64,000 bases of DNA, from positions 89,501 to 153,500 of the forward strand of contig CM030730.1 of the NCBI GenBank assembly GCA_018127085.1, in the 5' to 3' direction. Position 1 is the first letter of the stretch; each line of letters begins with the position of its first letter. The notes under the pieces are model-generated. The model was not told the DNA's origin, made no database searches, and saw nothing but the letters and a program-made list of their open reading frames with translations. A program made the translations under genes and the position numbers. Source of the stretch: Pneumocystis sp. 'macacae'. Taxonomy: Eukaryota > Ascomycota > Pneumocystomycetes > Pneumocystales > Pneumocystaceae. This document shows positions 1-11,846 of the stretch, in pieces.

Positions 1-25
1 GTTTTTACTCCACAGATCAGCTAAA

Positions 26-466
26 TCAACTTTCAAAAATACATACATTAATTACTTCACCTAAATCTTCGAAATTTGTCTCTTGAATATTTTCCTGAAA
101 TATCCCATCTTCCAAAAGTATGTTTCTGATACTTGCTACAAGTGTAACCAATACAAGTCCTAATTTAGGAAATTGACCTTGAGCTATAATACTTGAAAAA
201 TACCTTTATTATTAGAAATTTTAATTATTTCAAAGGAGTACACACAAATAAGCCTTAGGTATAAGTATAAGTATCTTTTCCTGTTGCTTCTTATGAAGAT
301 GTGATGGTAATAAAAAATATAACCGAAGTTTTTGTCGTAACATAGCAAGATATTTCCACCAAACTTGTCTATGATGTTGATTTTTGTTTCGATAAAAAAT
401 GCAACAAATAACTTCGTAATTATACCAAAGAGCACTTAACTCATATCTATCTGGTTTTTTTAACAT
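26..466 (-). CDS. RMP1: RNase MRP protein subunit RMP1-like
   Basis: RMP1 is an RNA-binding protein subunit specific to RNase MRP, which processes pre-rRNA in the nucleolus. The first exon, read from the ATG at 466, contains the family signature FYRNKNQHHRQVWWKYLAML and continues to PKAYL. A 60-nt intron at 184-243 (GTGTAC donor, TATAG acceptor, TTCTAAT branch-like site) joins this to GQFPKLGLVLVTLVASI, which matches the second conserved RMP1 block. The C-terminus is less sure. The frame reaches a stop at 26-28, but a GTATGT right after GEVIN could be a donor whose acceptor lies beyond the window start, so the gene may be cut by the window edge. Family identity is good; the 3' end is open. 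Confidence 0.75.
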
Positions 467-937
467 TTCTATAATTATATTTTATAATTTAAAATGTTTT
501 ATCAAAATAACCCCAACCCTATATCAACCCTAAAAGAAAAAACACTAGATGTTCATCTAAAAATATCAACGTAATATTTTAAAATGAAAACATATTTGTT
601 TGGTATACATTGATAATTCAAAATCATTTCAAGAGTCTTAATTATAAAAATATATAATAAGAAAGCAACATTTAACAAAAACACATAAAAACATCTTACA
701 AACAAATAATAAATTTACATAATTTAAATATAAAAAGAAAATATAAGTACTATTGCTTTAATCCTAGAGCAATTTCATATTCTAAAATGGTCATAACAAT
801 TATAACAATATTTACATTTTTCAAAATAAAATATCTTCATGATTTACACATGAATTCTTGAAAAAATAAAAAGAAATTGTACAAAAAAACAACTATTATT
901 TACCGACCACATATTTATAAGTAATAATTTCTTCATG
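467..937. other. AT-rich intergenic stretch
   Basis: This stretch lies upstream of RMP1 and downstream of the R-SNARE gene, both on the minus strand. It is very A+T-rich with many short homopolymers. I see no conserved reading frame, tRNA-like B box or repeat. It presumably holds the RMP1 promoter and the 3' UTR of the R-SNARE gene. Confidence 0.5.
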
Positions 938-1796
938 TTATTTACAACTCTGCCATGCTAATAAAATATAAGCAAAAAAGATTATTAATTTCGTTACCTG
1001 GAAATCCACAGCATAACCCAATCAATAAGTATAATAGAAACAAAGCAACAAAAGAGAAAATGATAGTCATTTTTACCGATTCCCACCATATACGCCGCCT
1101 GGAAATTAGATTTATCAAAATAAGTATACAAAAAAAATAAAACCTTAAATAAGAAGACCTTTTAGAAAAAGAAAACGCTGTATCATTCATATTTTGTGTT
1201 CTATCCAACAACAATTCAATGCGTTCTCCACGCTCAAGAACTTTCTCAATATTTTCAGCCACGGCTATACTACAATCAGAATACAAGATTTCATTTAAAA
1301 AGAGAACACCTGCTCTAACTTGCTCCATCTCTTTCTGAACAACACGTGTCATATCCGTCATTAGTATATCATCATCACGGTTCATAATAGATATTTTTTC
1401 ACCAATTTCTCGACTAAAACTTGTAAAACTTGACACAGGAAGCTCAACCATATCATGTAAAGAAAAATATTTAGAAAAATCATGCTTAATTTCATACAAT
1501 AACGCAAAAGGAACTCTTCGTTCAATTTGATCGGATGTGATACATAAATACGTCAAACCACCCACTGGTACCATTGGTGTATAGATATAATGAATCATGT
1601 ACGCTTTGTAAATATATGTAAGCTTCGTTTCCTTATTTAACACAACCTTCTCGAGTATCAAAGAAACAAGATCATTCATGTCTGTTCCTGACATATATAT
1701 CAGCAAAAAACAGAAAAAAAACAGAAATATACCATCGATACTATATTCAGAAAGAATATCTTGTCCTCGTGCAACTCCCACATAGAAAATCGACAT
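938..1796 (-). CDS. VAMP7-like R-SNARE (longin plus synaptobrevin domain)
   Basis: This is a vesicle-fusion R-SNARE of the VAMP7 type, acting in late endosome and vacuole traffic. The protein begins MSIFYVGVARGQDILSEYS, the typical start of a longin domain. The internal R-SNARE helix follows (MEQVRAGVLFLNEILYSDCS and on), with the SSYLR and IWWESVKM boundary, then one transmembrane helix. Several introns remain in frame, for example one between SSYLR and the RRIWW segment. The ORF appears to end in MAEL, but a GTAACG...TTATTAG intron after GGTTTTCCAG gives a tail ending CGFPAWQSCK, closer to VAMP7 C-termini, so I place the stop at 938-940. I chose the inner ATG at 1796 because the family starts there. 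The gene is divergent from the phosphatase gene, 142 bp away. Confidence 0.85.
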
Positions 1797-1938
1797 CTCC
1801 AACCAGTAGAGTAGTCGAAGCGTAAAGTTCAAAATCCTGATGTCAAATAGTGAGCGAAGGAATTATCGTTGTCTAGGCAACTTAACCATTAAACACACAA
1901 ATTATCTAACTTTCTAAATTTCAGTTTTACAGTCAAGA

Positions 1939-2995
1939 ATGGACTCTACGGTAAAATTTCCACAAACAAAAGCATGCATTTTCGACATGGATGGAAAGAC
2001 AGTTTTTATATTTTTTATATATTTTTAATAGTTTATTAGGTCTTTTAATCAACAGTGAACAGCTTTATACAGAGATTACAAATGAATTACTAGCTCGCTA
2101 CAACAAACCAAGCCTTTCTATTGAGACAAAAATGAAAATGATGGGTTTGTTCTTAGTGTTTAAAACAAATTTAAAACTTATTTTCTAGGCATTCCCGGTC
2201 CTGAAGTAATATATCTTATTTTAAAACAATTTTCTAAACAAATAAAAAATAGGCAACAAAAATCCTCATTGAATGGTCTGGTATCGATATTTCTGCAGAG
2301 CAACTTTACTTAGAAGCCAGCGATCTTCAGGTCTCAAAAACAAAGAAAATATGTATTATCTAATAAAATCTTTCAGAAAACAAAATTTCCACATGTTAAA
2401 GAAATGCCGGGATGCCAGAAAGTACTAAACCATCTTAAAAGTAAGGGAATTCCTGTTGTCGTTAGTTCTGTTATTATGTTTTGATAATTTATTTAAAATT
2501 ATATAGCTTGCTACATCATCTAGCATCCGTAGCTTCAAATTAAAAACAGATCATTTAGGACATATTTTTTCACACTTCAATGGAAGAATAATACGTGGTG
2601 ATGATCCCAGGATTCCTAAAGGGCGTGGAAAACCTGCACCAGATATATACATACTCTCATTAGAAATTATCAATGAAGAACGTAAATCAAAAAATTTAGA
2701 TCCTTTAAGCCCTCAAGAATGTCTTGTTTTTGGTAGTTATGGTACGAAAAACTCAATGCTAATTTCTAATTTATTTTTAGAAGACAGTATTGCAGGAGTA
2801 AAAGCAGGAAGATCTGCAGGCATGAGAGTATCTTATCGTATATAACGTACAATTAACTAATAACATCAGGTTGTCTGGGTCCCCGATCCTACAACATTAG
2901 AATACTATAAAGAACAAAAAAATGATATAATTGGTCCTAATAATGAAATCCTTTTTAGCCTTGAAGATTTCAATCCTGAAAAATATGGACTCTAG
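1939..2995 (+). CDS. HAD-superfamily phosphatase, HDHD1/pseudouridine-5'-phosphatase type
   Basis: This HAD hydrolase probably removes phosphate from a small phosphorylated metabolite; the HDHD1 branch acts on pseudouridine 5'-monophosphate. The catalytic motif I is CIFDMDG followed by LLINSEQLYTEITNELL after the first intron. The cap region, motif II (LATSS), the motif III lysine (KGRGKPAPDIY) and motif IV (ECLVFEDSIAGVKAGRSAGM) are all present. The end is NPEKYGL and stop. There are about seven introns of 40-50 nt. The first intron splits the catalytic DxD motif codon block and has a GA instead of GT donor (see 1994-2039). All other donors are GT. If that intron cannot be spliced, the gene would be broken just after the nucleophile Asp. 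Confidence 0.82.
1994..2039 (+). other. non-canonical GA-AG intron (phosphatase intron 1)
   Basis: To restore the family sequence FDMDG-LLINSEQ, 46 nt starting GAAAGA and ending TTATTAG must be removed. No GT in this stretch gives the right phase. The donor differs from a normal GTAAGA site only at position +2 (T to A). Phase and protein context on both sides support the boundaries. Confidence 0.65.
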
Positions 2996-3090
2996 AATTC
3001 ATGGTTTAAACATGTTGATACAATTATGTAAATGCCATATATTAAAAATCTATATACAGTATAAATAAAAATCAACATTTTTATTTAGTC

Positions 3091-5246
3091 TTATGGGATC
3101 CAAATTCTACTATAACTCATTACTAGCTGCCTACAACAAGGGCATTCTATAAAAATAAGGATTCCAAGAAATAAATATAGTTTAATACCTTTAAAATTGC
3201 GCATTGCTAATGTTTTTCGACAATCATCACACAAAGCCAAACAACGACATGGCCATAAAACAATATTCCTTATAGTGCAACAACATATTACACAGGTCCT
3301 TATTTGAACTGTATTTTCATCCTTTGAATTGCTCATTAATTCCATCATAGCTTGTCTACGATCCTTTATTGTTTCTAAAAGCCTTTTTATATCATCAGAT
3401 TCATGCCTAGAATGCAAAATTTCGCGATATTTTGATCTCGTAACTACCATATGCGATGTCATATGTGATTGCAAAATACGAGATTCTTCATGTTCTGGTG
3501 AAATAAAAGGTGCTAAACTCCGTAAACTCGGAAATAATTCAGAAAACGATTTTTCTGCACAAAAATTCTCCTCATTATCATCATTCGAACTCTCTTGTGA
3601 ACAAGTCTCTACATTTTCATTATTTTTCCAATAATTATCATCATTACTATCAATTGAAGGAGATGGTATAAAGTCAGAATCATCACTTTCATTCTCTGAT
3701 ATCTCATATCCTCGAATAAATCTATCATAAAGAAAAATAGTATCTTGATTATCTTGACCATGCTCTTGATAAAAAGATGTCTTTCCTTTTTTTAAAACAA
3801 GAATCATCCATAGAACCAACGCCTTTATAGTTAAAATGGTTTTTGTTAAAAGTGTAATACTAGGCTGCCACCTTGAAACACGATATCTATTAATATCTTT
3901 CTGTTTTTCATTTTTATATTCAACATTCTTTCGTTCTTTCGAAAACCCATTAACATTTGTTAAACTTAAGTAGTCGTCAGATTCTTCTATCCACGTTTTT
4001 TCAGTGACTTTAATCTCCTCTACTTCGTTAAGAAAAACAGCTTCTTGCGCTGAAGTAAGAGCTATCATCCCAAACTTCAAAAGCAAACCGAAAAAATCAT
4101 CACTCATATCGAGACCAAGATTATTCCCAACAAAAATCGTACCATTAAAAATATCAGTTCTTAAGTTAGACGAATGATTAACAATCAATCGTACTATAAG
4201 AGATATCATTAAAGAAACAACGATAACAAAAATAGTAATCAAATGAGGTATAAATGATACACAAACAGCTATTTTATTTAGTTAAAAAAACAATCAAAGA
4301 ACTTTACTTGTAGAAAAATATAAACCTCGACCGTTATAAATACTCCATGAAAAGTAGGATAAAAAACTACAACCAATAATGGTTGAAGAAATTAACTATT
4401 CATCAATTAAAATAGTACAATCAAATATACCTTAAGTTACTTTAAAACGCTCAATATTGAAAAGACACAAAAACTGTGTTAATAAGATTCCAAAAATTGA
4501 TAAGAAAGTAATAAAGATCATTTCTGTAGAAGGAGTAGAAAAATTAAGCTCGGTAAAAGAAACACTAGATACTAGATAAATATTTTAAAAATTAACTAAC
4601 GAAACATTTACGCATATTCAAAAATAGTCATTCCATGATCATTCAAAGGAAGACGCATCTGCAATGATGCAATCAGTGTATTCATAAATGTCACCTAAAA
4701 TATTAAGTAAATCATTATATACTTCTAAATACACATACAAAACATATAATTTTATACGTAGACCAAAGAATATATGGAGTTTCATATGGAGTAATAAATT
4801 TGGGAAAATATCTCGCAATAGGATCATTTTTAAACTTAATATATGAAAGTAATGACCACGATGCTTTGGAAAGCAAAATAATCGGGATAAACCGCAGTAA
4901 CAAGCGTTTCCAAAAGTTTAAATAAACAGGCCTATACATAGATAAGAAAAAATAACATATTTCAAGTCAATAAAACACCTTCTTACTGAAGCATATACAA
5001 TACATCGGTTCAAAACAATGGCCTATTATATTTTGTTAAATTGAATCAAAAAATACACCAGCAACTCTCAACCATAATAAATGCAAGAAATATAAACGGT
5101 GACACCCAAATCCCAATCCAAACCTCAAATTTACTCCGAAGATTAGAATCTATCAAGCGTTCACCTCCATAATGAAAGTAATTTGGTAATCGCCGAAAAA
5201 TCATAGTTGAAGCAGATAAATAAGCAATCCCAAATATCTGAACCAT
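3091..5246 (-). CDS. Asi1/Asi3-like multi-spanning RING ubiquitin ligase
   Basis: The product is a membrane RING-type E3 of the kind that forms the Asi complex at the inner nuclear membrane in yeast. The C-terminal domain reads CVICCCTIRNIVLWPCRCLA then LCDDCR and, after an intron, ECPCCRQLVMSYSRIWIP, matching the unusual C-terminal RING of Asi1/Asi3. The upstream exons encode several hydrophobic segments (4243-5246: VWIGIWVSPFIFLAFIMV, LLLRFIPIILLSKASWSLL, FITFLSILGILL). An NDHGMTIFEYA motif also resembles this family. A long acidic and Ser-rich linker (about 3490-3720) sits between the membrane part and the RING. The ATG at 5246 opens MVQIFGIAYLS. It is divergent from the TPR gene at 185 bp. 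Exon borders in the middle are approximate. Confidence 0.72.
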
Positions 5247-5431
5247 TCAAATGGTTCCATTCGAATCAAAAAAGTCAAAAAAAATAACCTATCTCACTTA
5301 TACAAAGTGTATTTTGCATAGAAAATTCAATATTAATCTTTTTAACAATTCAGACGTAATCTTGTTTTGTTGTCTAGACAACTACGTTCTAAAAAGCAAC
5401 CTAACACGACCTCAATTTATTTCTACACTAA

Positions 5432-6332
5432 ATGGAAAACAAAAAACCTCAAGAAAAAGAAATTGACCAAAAAAAACAAAATATTTCAAATGAACAAAAT
5501 AATTTTGGCGAAAATATCGAAAAAGAAATGAAAAATCCCGCTGAAAATGAACATCTAGAAAATACAAACAATCTATTAAAAAATGAACAAGTAAGAAAAG
5601 ATGTATTTCTAAAAAGCTATTAGCATTGAAAACATTAGGAGAATACAACAATTGCAGAAAAACACAAATTGAATGGAAATGAAATGTTTCGTCAAGCATT
5701 TTTTGATGCCGCTATTGCATCGTATCAAAAAGCATTAAATATATGTTCACCAAATGCAAAAAATCAAAGAGCCATATATCATGCAAACATAGCAGCTTGC
5801 TATATTCGACAGGTTTTTTAAAAAAATTTTTTTAAACTTTTAAAGTTTTATTGATTTTTTAGGAATTATGGGATCAAGCAGTAGACGCGTGTACTCAAGG
5901 TGAACAAGTCAAATTTTTAAAAAACATCTGATTAAGAATCTAAAGCTCTAAAAGAAGACCCTTCATATGTTAAAGCAATGCATAGAAGGGCACAAGCAAA
6001 TGAAAAAATTGCCACATGGAGCTCACTTAATGCAGCACTCCTTGGTAAAATATTACTATTGAAATCAATTATCAATTAATAAACAAAAAGATTACGAAAA
6101 TATAGAAAAAGGCCTTCCACAAACATCTCCTATCTTAAAATCTATTAAAGAGTCCATATCAAAACTCAAATCAAAACTATCAGAAGCACAAGAAAAAGAA
6201 AAAGCACAAATGCTCGGTCAATTAAAAACATTAGGCAATAATATTCTTGGGAAATTTGGTCTCTCAACAGACAATTTCAAGGTCATCAAAAACCCACAGA
6301 CAGGGGGTTATTCAATATCCTTTCAAAATTAA
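5432..6332 (+). CDS. TTC1-like tetratricopeptide repeat protein
   Basis: This is a small TPR protein related to human TTC1, an Hsp90/Hsp70-associated adaptor. An acidic, Lys/Glu/Asn-rich N-terminus (about 50 residues) precedes TPR helices: EKHKLNGNEMFRQAFFDAAI, then IYHANIAACYIRQ, ELWDQAVDACTQ and ALKEDPSYVKAMHRRAQ. The C-terminal block LGQLKTLGNNILGKFGLSTD and NPQTGGYSISFQN is the diagnostic TTC1 tail. Introns of about 40-50 nt interrupt the gene, the first starting GTAAGAAAAG after NEQ. The start ATG at 5432 is the first in a clean frame, and the stop is at 6330-6332. Its tail faces that of ACL1 (convergent, 128 bp apart). Confidence 0.82.
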
Positions 6333-6460
6333 CATTTACACAACAATAAACAATCAAATATTATTCAGCAATAAATAGTCAAAGTACTGTTCAGCAATAG
6401 ATTATATCAAGTTTAAACATATTACTGATTCATCTTTTCTTATTTAAACATCCGTATATA

Positions 6461-8719
6461 CTAAACAAGTGCCCGCTTAGTTGCACCTGGCATTTCTTTA
6501 TCTAGTCCTAAATATAGAAAATCATCCCAGGGATGTCTATATAAACCAGTACGAAGTCTCTTTTGATCCAAGAAATGTCCAATAAGTCCAATACTTCTTC
6601 CTAATACAAAAAGTCCATTAAGAACACCCATCTAAAAATACAAATGAATTCTAAGACAATTATATAAACAATAAAAATATACCTTTAAATAATCTTCAAC
6701 TTCTTCTGTAGTAAATGCACCACAATTCCTTAACAAATCAACAAAACATACAGCAATGCATCCATCAACTTAAAGAAATCAATAAACTAACAAAAGTGTT
6801 AACATTTACCATTTAAAATAAGATTATCTTTTTTTGAAGTAGTTATACTCTCAACAACTAGCGCATAATCCAAAAGTTTAGTAGAAGGAAAATTTTTCTT
6901 AGCATAATCTTTAACAATTTGTACACGGAGATCAGGATTATTTAGAGATTTAACTTTATGACCAATTCCAGGTACTAAAAGAAATCAAAAAATGAATATA
7001 TACAATTAAAAATACTTAGTTTATTCTGTTTTCTCATACTGTCAACAAACTCTCTAGGAGAAAGCCCCTTATCCATAGCTCTAGTAAATTCTTCAGCCGC
7101 ACTGTCTAATGCACCACCAAACCGAGTGCCAATCGTCAAAAGCCCTGAAACAAGAGATGATACAAGATCTTTCCCAGCGCGAGTTGTAATAATAGTATTC
7201 ATAGCACCAGAAACTGCTGGCCCCTAAAGATGTAAACAAATAACGAATAACAAAAAACATACATGATCAGCAGTAAGCATAAGAACCATCTCAAAGAACT
7301 TAGAGGCATATGAAGGAAGCCTTCTTCTAAACCAAAGAAGACTCATAACTCCACCGATACCAATATCTTCTTTAAAAACGTCTGATATAGGCATACCGGC
7401 ATAAAGAAGTTCTTGTCCTCGATCATCGGAAATAGTTGAAATAAAAGCAGCAGGCTTTCTAATAAGACCAAGCTCCTGAGCCCAAGAATAGTCCATAGGT
7501 ATTTTAGGGACCATAGGCTCTTTTTTTTTAACAATAACGCCTTTATCAAGAAGATCATCATAAACTACTTTAAGTAATTGAGGAAGATCCTCAAAAGTAT
7601 TTGGAACATAAATTCCAGCCTCACGCATTGCAGTATTTTTAGCAAAAGCGGTCTCATGAGCAGAATTAGCAAACGATCCAGCATGACCAAATTGTATTTC
7701 AACATTAAACATAGATGCACACGTCCCAATACACCATGCAATCAACGGTTTTTTAATCAACCCACTTTTAACAGCTTCAATTACATGATATTCTTCAATA
7801 CCACCTACTTCACCAAGAAGAAGAAGTATTTTGCATTTAGGATCAGCCTCATAACGCAAAAGATGATCTATATATGTAGTTCCAGGATAACGATCTCCAC
7901 CAATAGCAATACCCTCATAAACACCATCCGTAACATTAGAAATAATATTATTTAGCTCATTGGACATTCCTCCAGACTTAGATACATATCCTACAGACCC
8001 TGGGCGATAGAGTTTAGATGAAACAATATTATCCATCATCCCACCAGTATTCCCTAATTTAAAACATCCTGCTTTAATTCCACCAACTGTACTAAAAGAG
8101 CTAAGCCATCATACTAAGAAAAATCAAGCATACGCAGGCCCAATAATGACAACTCCCCGCTCTTTTGCCTTATAAAGGATCTCTCGTGAATGCCGCTCAG
8201 GAACACCTTCCGCAACAATGACAATAGTCTAAAAATAAGCCATCAAAATAACACAGCACAACATACTTTGATCTGTGAATATCCAAGAAACTCGATTGTA
8301 CTAGAATATGCAGAACGACTCGATGCAAAACTAACAACAACAGTAGCATCCGGATGACTTCCAATAGCATCTGATATAGACTGGTAAACAGGGAGCAGGG
8401 TTTCTTTCGTTCTACTAAGAATCAAATTAAAATTCAACCAAAAACATTTCCTAACCCCCAATACATCTTTGAGACAAACTGCCCTCCGAACGTATAAATA
8501 ATTGCTGCTACTGATGGCGTTTTCCTCCCACAAATAAAATCAAAATCCTAAAAACATTAATATCAATTTTCTCTAAAAAAAACATACCAGCATTCCTTGA
8601 ACAGCTTTAGGCTGCATCCCATAAACAAATGCACGAGTATCGTGCGTAAACAGCTCTTCTACATTATTCTGAATGTTGCTTACAGGTGCACGGTAAATAT
8701 TATCATTAGCAGAAACCAT
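6461..8719 (-). CDS. ACL1: ATP-citrate lyase, CoA-binding/citrate synthase-like subunit
   Basis: With ACL2 it forms the fungal ATP-citrate lyase, which makes cytosolic acetyl-CoA and oxaloacetate from citrate. Recognisable stretches include [48 protein letters not shown]-like [18 protein letters not shown] (with the phospho-histidine region), [20 protein letters not shown] and [20 protein letters not shown]. The C-terminal citrate synthase-like part runs through [18 protein letters not shown] to [14 protein letters not shown], ending KRALV. The start [12 protein letters not shown] at 8719 is followed by [17 protein letters not shown]. About eight short introns are present. The gene corresponds to the C-terminal half of animal ACLY. 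It is divergent from ACL2. Confidence 0.95.
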
Positions 8720-9485
8720 TAGTTATCAGCTTAATTTTTTACGTCGTTCACATAGCTTGTACAGTGATTACCATGGAAACTCATTCGAAGACATCGAGAT
8801 TACGTGATCATTTTCTCATTGTGTAAACTTCTACTAAGAAAACAATATAGCCACACATAGGGCATTTTAAAGAAAGTGGACCTCTAAAATACATAAAAAA
8901 ATCAAACACACTTATGCAGAGCCTATTACCATATATATCCATAATCAGTATATCTATTCAGAACCAGCTATATGTAAATACGTTGCAAATGGCACAGATA
9001 CAGTGCATATAAAATGTATATTTCAAAATACACAAATATACATTCCATAACACCTGTTTTTATAGACATCTTCCAATATACCCTCCTCATATACTAACTT
9101 TCGAACATAGTGAATAAACTGTACATTTATTTTAAAACATATAACATAGATACAATACAGATACAACACACAGATATTATACACATACTACATATATATA
9201 TACTTTAATTCATCTAAAAATTTTGCAATACATATAAACCCTTCTCATTTTTCCAACATCATTTCCATACTAAAACTATATTACGCAAAGCAAATCTTGC
9301 ATAAATGCACCCGAAATTTAAACACATGAACTCACTTTTAAGAGTATACATGCTTTCATCTTCCACTACAAAACAAAATACAACATATCCAGTATCTTCA
9401 GTATATTTTCAATATTCCGATACTCATACATCGAAGCCGTGTGCAAAATAATCACAAATCCTCAAACTTATACCACTACATAAGA
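8720..9485. promoter_or_regulatory. bidirectional promoter region of ACL1 and ACL2
   Basis: These 766 bp separate the two start codons of a divergently transcribed gene pair whose products form one enzyme. The stretch has many TATA-like runs (for example near 9180-9210) and CACATA/ATACA-rich sequence, and no ORF that matches a family. Shared control is an inference from the arrangement, which is also seen for acl1/acl2 in other filamentous ascomycetes. Confidence 0.6.
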
Positions 9486-11565
9486 ATGTCTGCCAAAGCA
9501 ATCACTGAATTTGATGCGAAAGCAATACTAGCGTATTGGTTGAAACATGCCAAACCACTATTATCCTGCGATGCAGCAATACCAGAAGCACAAACACAAC
9601 CACTTGCACAAATTTGCACTCTAGAAGATCAATCAAATACGGATTTTGGAATATATACAACACATACATGTGATGAAACAGAGAAGATAGGAAGAAAAAC
9701 TGCACATATTTCCCAAATTTTGGATAAAACAGAAACGACTTATCCATGGATACTTACTAAACAACTTGTTATAAAACCAGATCAACTTATTAAACGACGG
9801 GGAAAGCTTGGACTTATTGGAATAAATTATAATTGGGGAGAAGTGAGAAAATGGATAGAAAGGTACTCAGGCAGTAAACAAACAATTGAATGTGTCACAG
9901 GTGTATTACATACATTTCTCTGTGAGCCATTTGTTCCACATACACTTAATACAGAGTTTTATATTAGCATTGTTTCAGCTCGAGAGGTAAGATATACAGT
10001 AATCCAACAGCTATAAAATAGCAGAATATAGTATAAAATTTTATATTATAAAATCTTGAATAATTTTTCATAATTAATATTTCTATGAACATCCAAAAAT
10101 ATATTGCAATTTTCAAAAAGGCACTTTTTTCTTCAAATAAAAGAAAATATTCAGTATTTTTATAAGTAGAAGAGTATTATATGATACTATATGGTTTTAC
10201 ATCATTTATATATAATTTTTACACAGAGAATTTTTTAAAACGCAATACTTCTGTACAGCATAACGTTATGTTATACATTCTTAGTATACTATATATACGA
10301 TGCACCTTATTATACATAACTACATATTTGTATTTCTAAACTGATCATATATTTTTATAGCATGGTTACATTTCTATAGCATGTCTAGATATTTTTATGC
10401 CTATTATGCTGCACTATTTTTTAGACTTTTTTGAAAATATCAACTAACATTTCTTAATAGGGTGACTGGATTCAATTTACACATGAGGGCGGCGTGAATG
10501 TAGGCGATGTAGATAACAAAGCAGAACGATGGCTAGCACCAATTGATTTATCTAAATTTGCAACACGCGAAACACTAGCAATAGCTCTATTGAAAAGAGT
10601 TCCGTTAGAACTGCATGATGTCTTGACACGATTTATTGTTCGTCTGTACACAGTATTTGTTACATGTCATTTTACATATCTCGAAATCAATCCGCTTGTT
10701 GTGGTGCAAAATGCGGAAAAAAATATAGAAATATATTATCTAGACGTAGCAGCAAAACTAGATCAAACAGCAGAATTTGAAGCAGGAGCCAAATGGGCAG
10801 CAGCAAGAGCTCCTAATGCATTAGTAGGAGCAATACTACAACCTCAGGACACTATTAATGTAGATTCGGGTCCGCCTATTGTATTTCCAGCGCCTTTCGG
10901 GCGAACACTATCGAAAGAAGAACAATATATTGCGAAACTTGACTCAAAGACAGGTTCATCACTTAAATTAACACTATTGAATCCTTCAGGACGTATATGG
11001 ACATTAATTGCAGGCGGTGGCGCAAGTGTTGTATACGCAGATGCAATTTCAGTTGCAGGGTATGCAGCCGAATTAGCAAATTATGGAGAATATAGTGGTG
11101 CACCAACAGAAACTCAGACATATGAATATGCACGTACAATCTTTGATCTTATGACTCGTGGTCCTTTACATCCTGATGGAAAATATTTATTTATTGGTGG
11201 CGGCATTGCAAATTGTAAAATTTTTTTAAAAAACTATAAATAGAAACAACTAACTATGAAATTAGTTACAAATGTTAGCAGCACATTCAAAGGAGTAATT
11301 CGTGCTATGCGTGATTACGCGTCAGCTTTTCATGCGCACAAAATACAGATATGGGTCCGACGCGCTGGTCCCAACTATCAAGAAGGTTTACGAGCAATTA
11401 AAGCAGCAGGAGAAGAACTTTTTTTGCCTCTAAAAGTTTTTGGTCCGGAAACACATGTTTCAGGTAAGATTTATTATGTTTTTCTCTTAAACTAATCATC
11501 TAGAAATTGTACATTTTGCTCTTCTCGGAAAACCATCAACTGAACCTGTAATTGGAGTTAATTAA
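9486..11565 (+). CDS. ACL2: ATP-citrate lyase, ATP-grasp/citryl-CoA subunit
   Basis: This is the partner subunit of ACL1 and corresponds to the N-terminal half of animal ACLY. The start MSAKAITEFDAKAILAYWL at 9486 matches the family start. Further blocks are WILTKQLVIKPDQLIKRRGK (ATP-grasp), ISIVSAREGDWIQFTHEGG, FTYLEINPLVVVQN, DVAAKLDQTAEFEAGAKWA, LIAGGGASVVYADAI and FIGGGIANFTNVSSTFKGVI, with the end TEPVIGVN. Exon 1 ends at 9986 (SARE), and an intron of 474 nt follows, roughly ten times longer than its neighbours. Later introns are about 50 and 43 nt with a CTAAC or CTAAT branch. A slightly longer upstream reading (from 9441) exists, but the family start favours 9486. Confidence 0.95.
9987..10460 (+). 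other. unusually long (474 nt) ACL2 intron
   Basis: Donor GAG|GTAAGA and acceptor TTAATAG|GGT join SARE to GDWIQF exactly. A CAACTAACAT branch site lies about 20 nt before the acceptor. Nearly all other introns in the window are 33-60 nt. I could not recognise an ORF or a clear box C/D or H/ACA RNA inside it. Confidence 0.85.
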
Positions 11566-11846
11566 AAACATTCTGATAAATTCGTTTTTAACCGTATTAA
11601 CAGGCTACCCCCTAGCCTGTATAATTCATAATATACACTGATTATACATCATTCCATAAATTCTATCTTTTAAAACATACGTTCAAACTCAATTAAAAAT
11701 ACTTAAAATTATATATCCTCCTAAATAATACTAACTACAAAAACTATAAAATTATAAAATACCCTATATTACCATAACTCATAATAAACATATACAAAAT
11801 AATGCAATGCTTTTTTTCTATTTTTTAAATATATTTTTTTAAAACA

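Noticed and set aside
7578..7955. 125-aa plus-strand ORF inside ACL1
   Set aside because: Antisense shadow of a highly conserved coding region.
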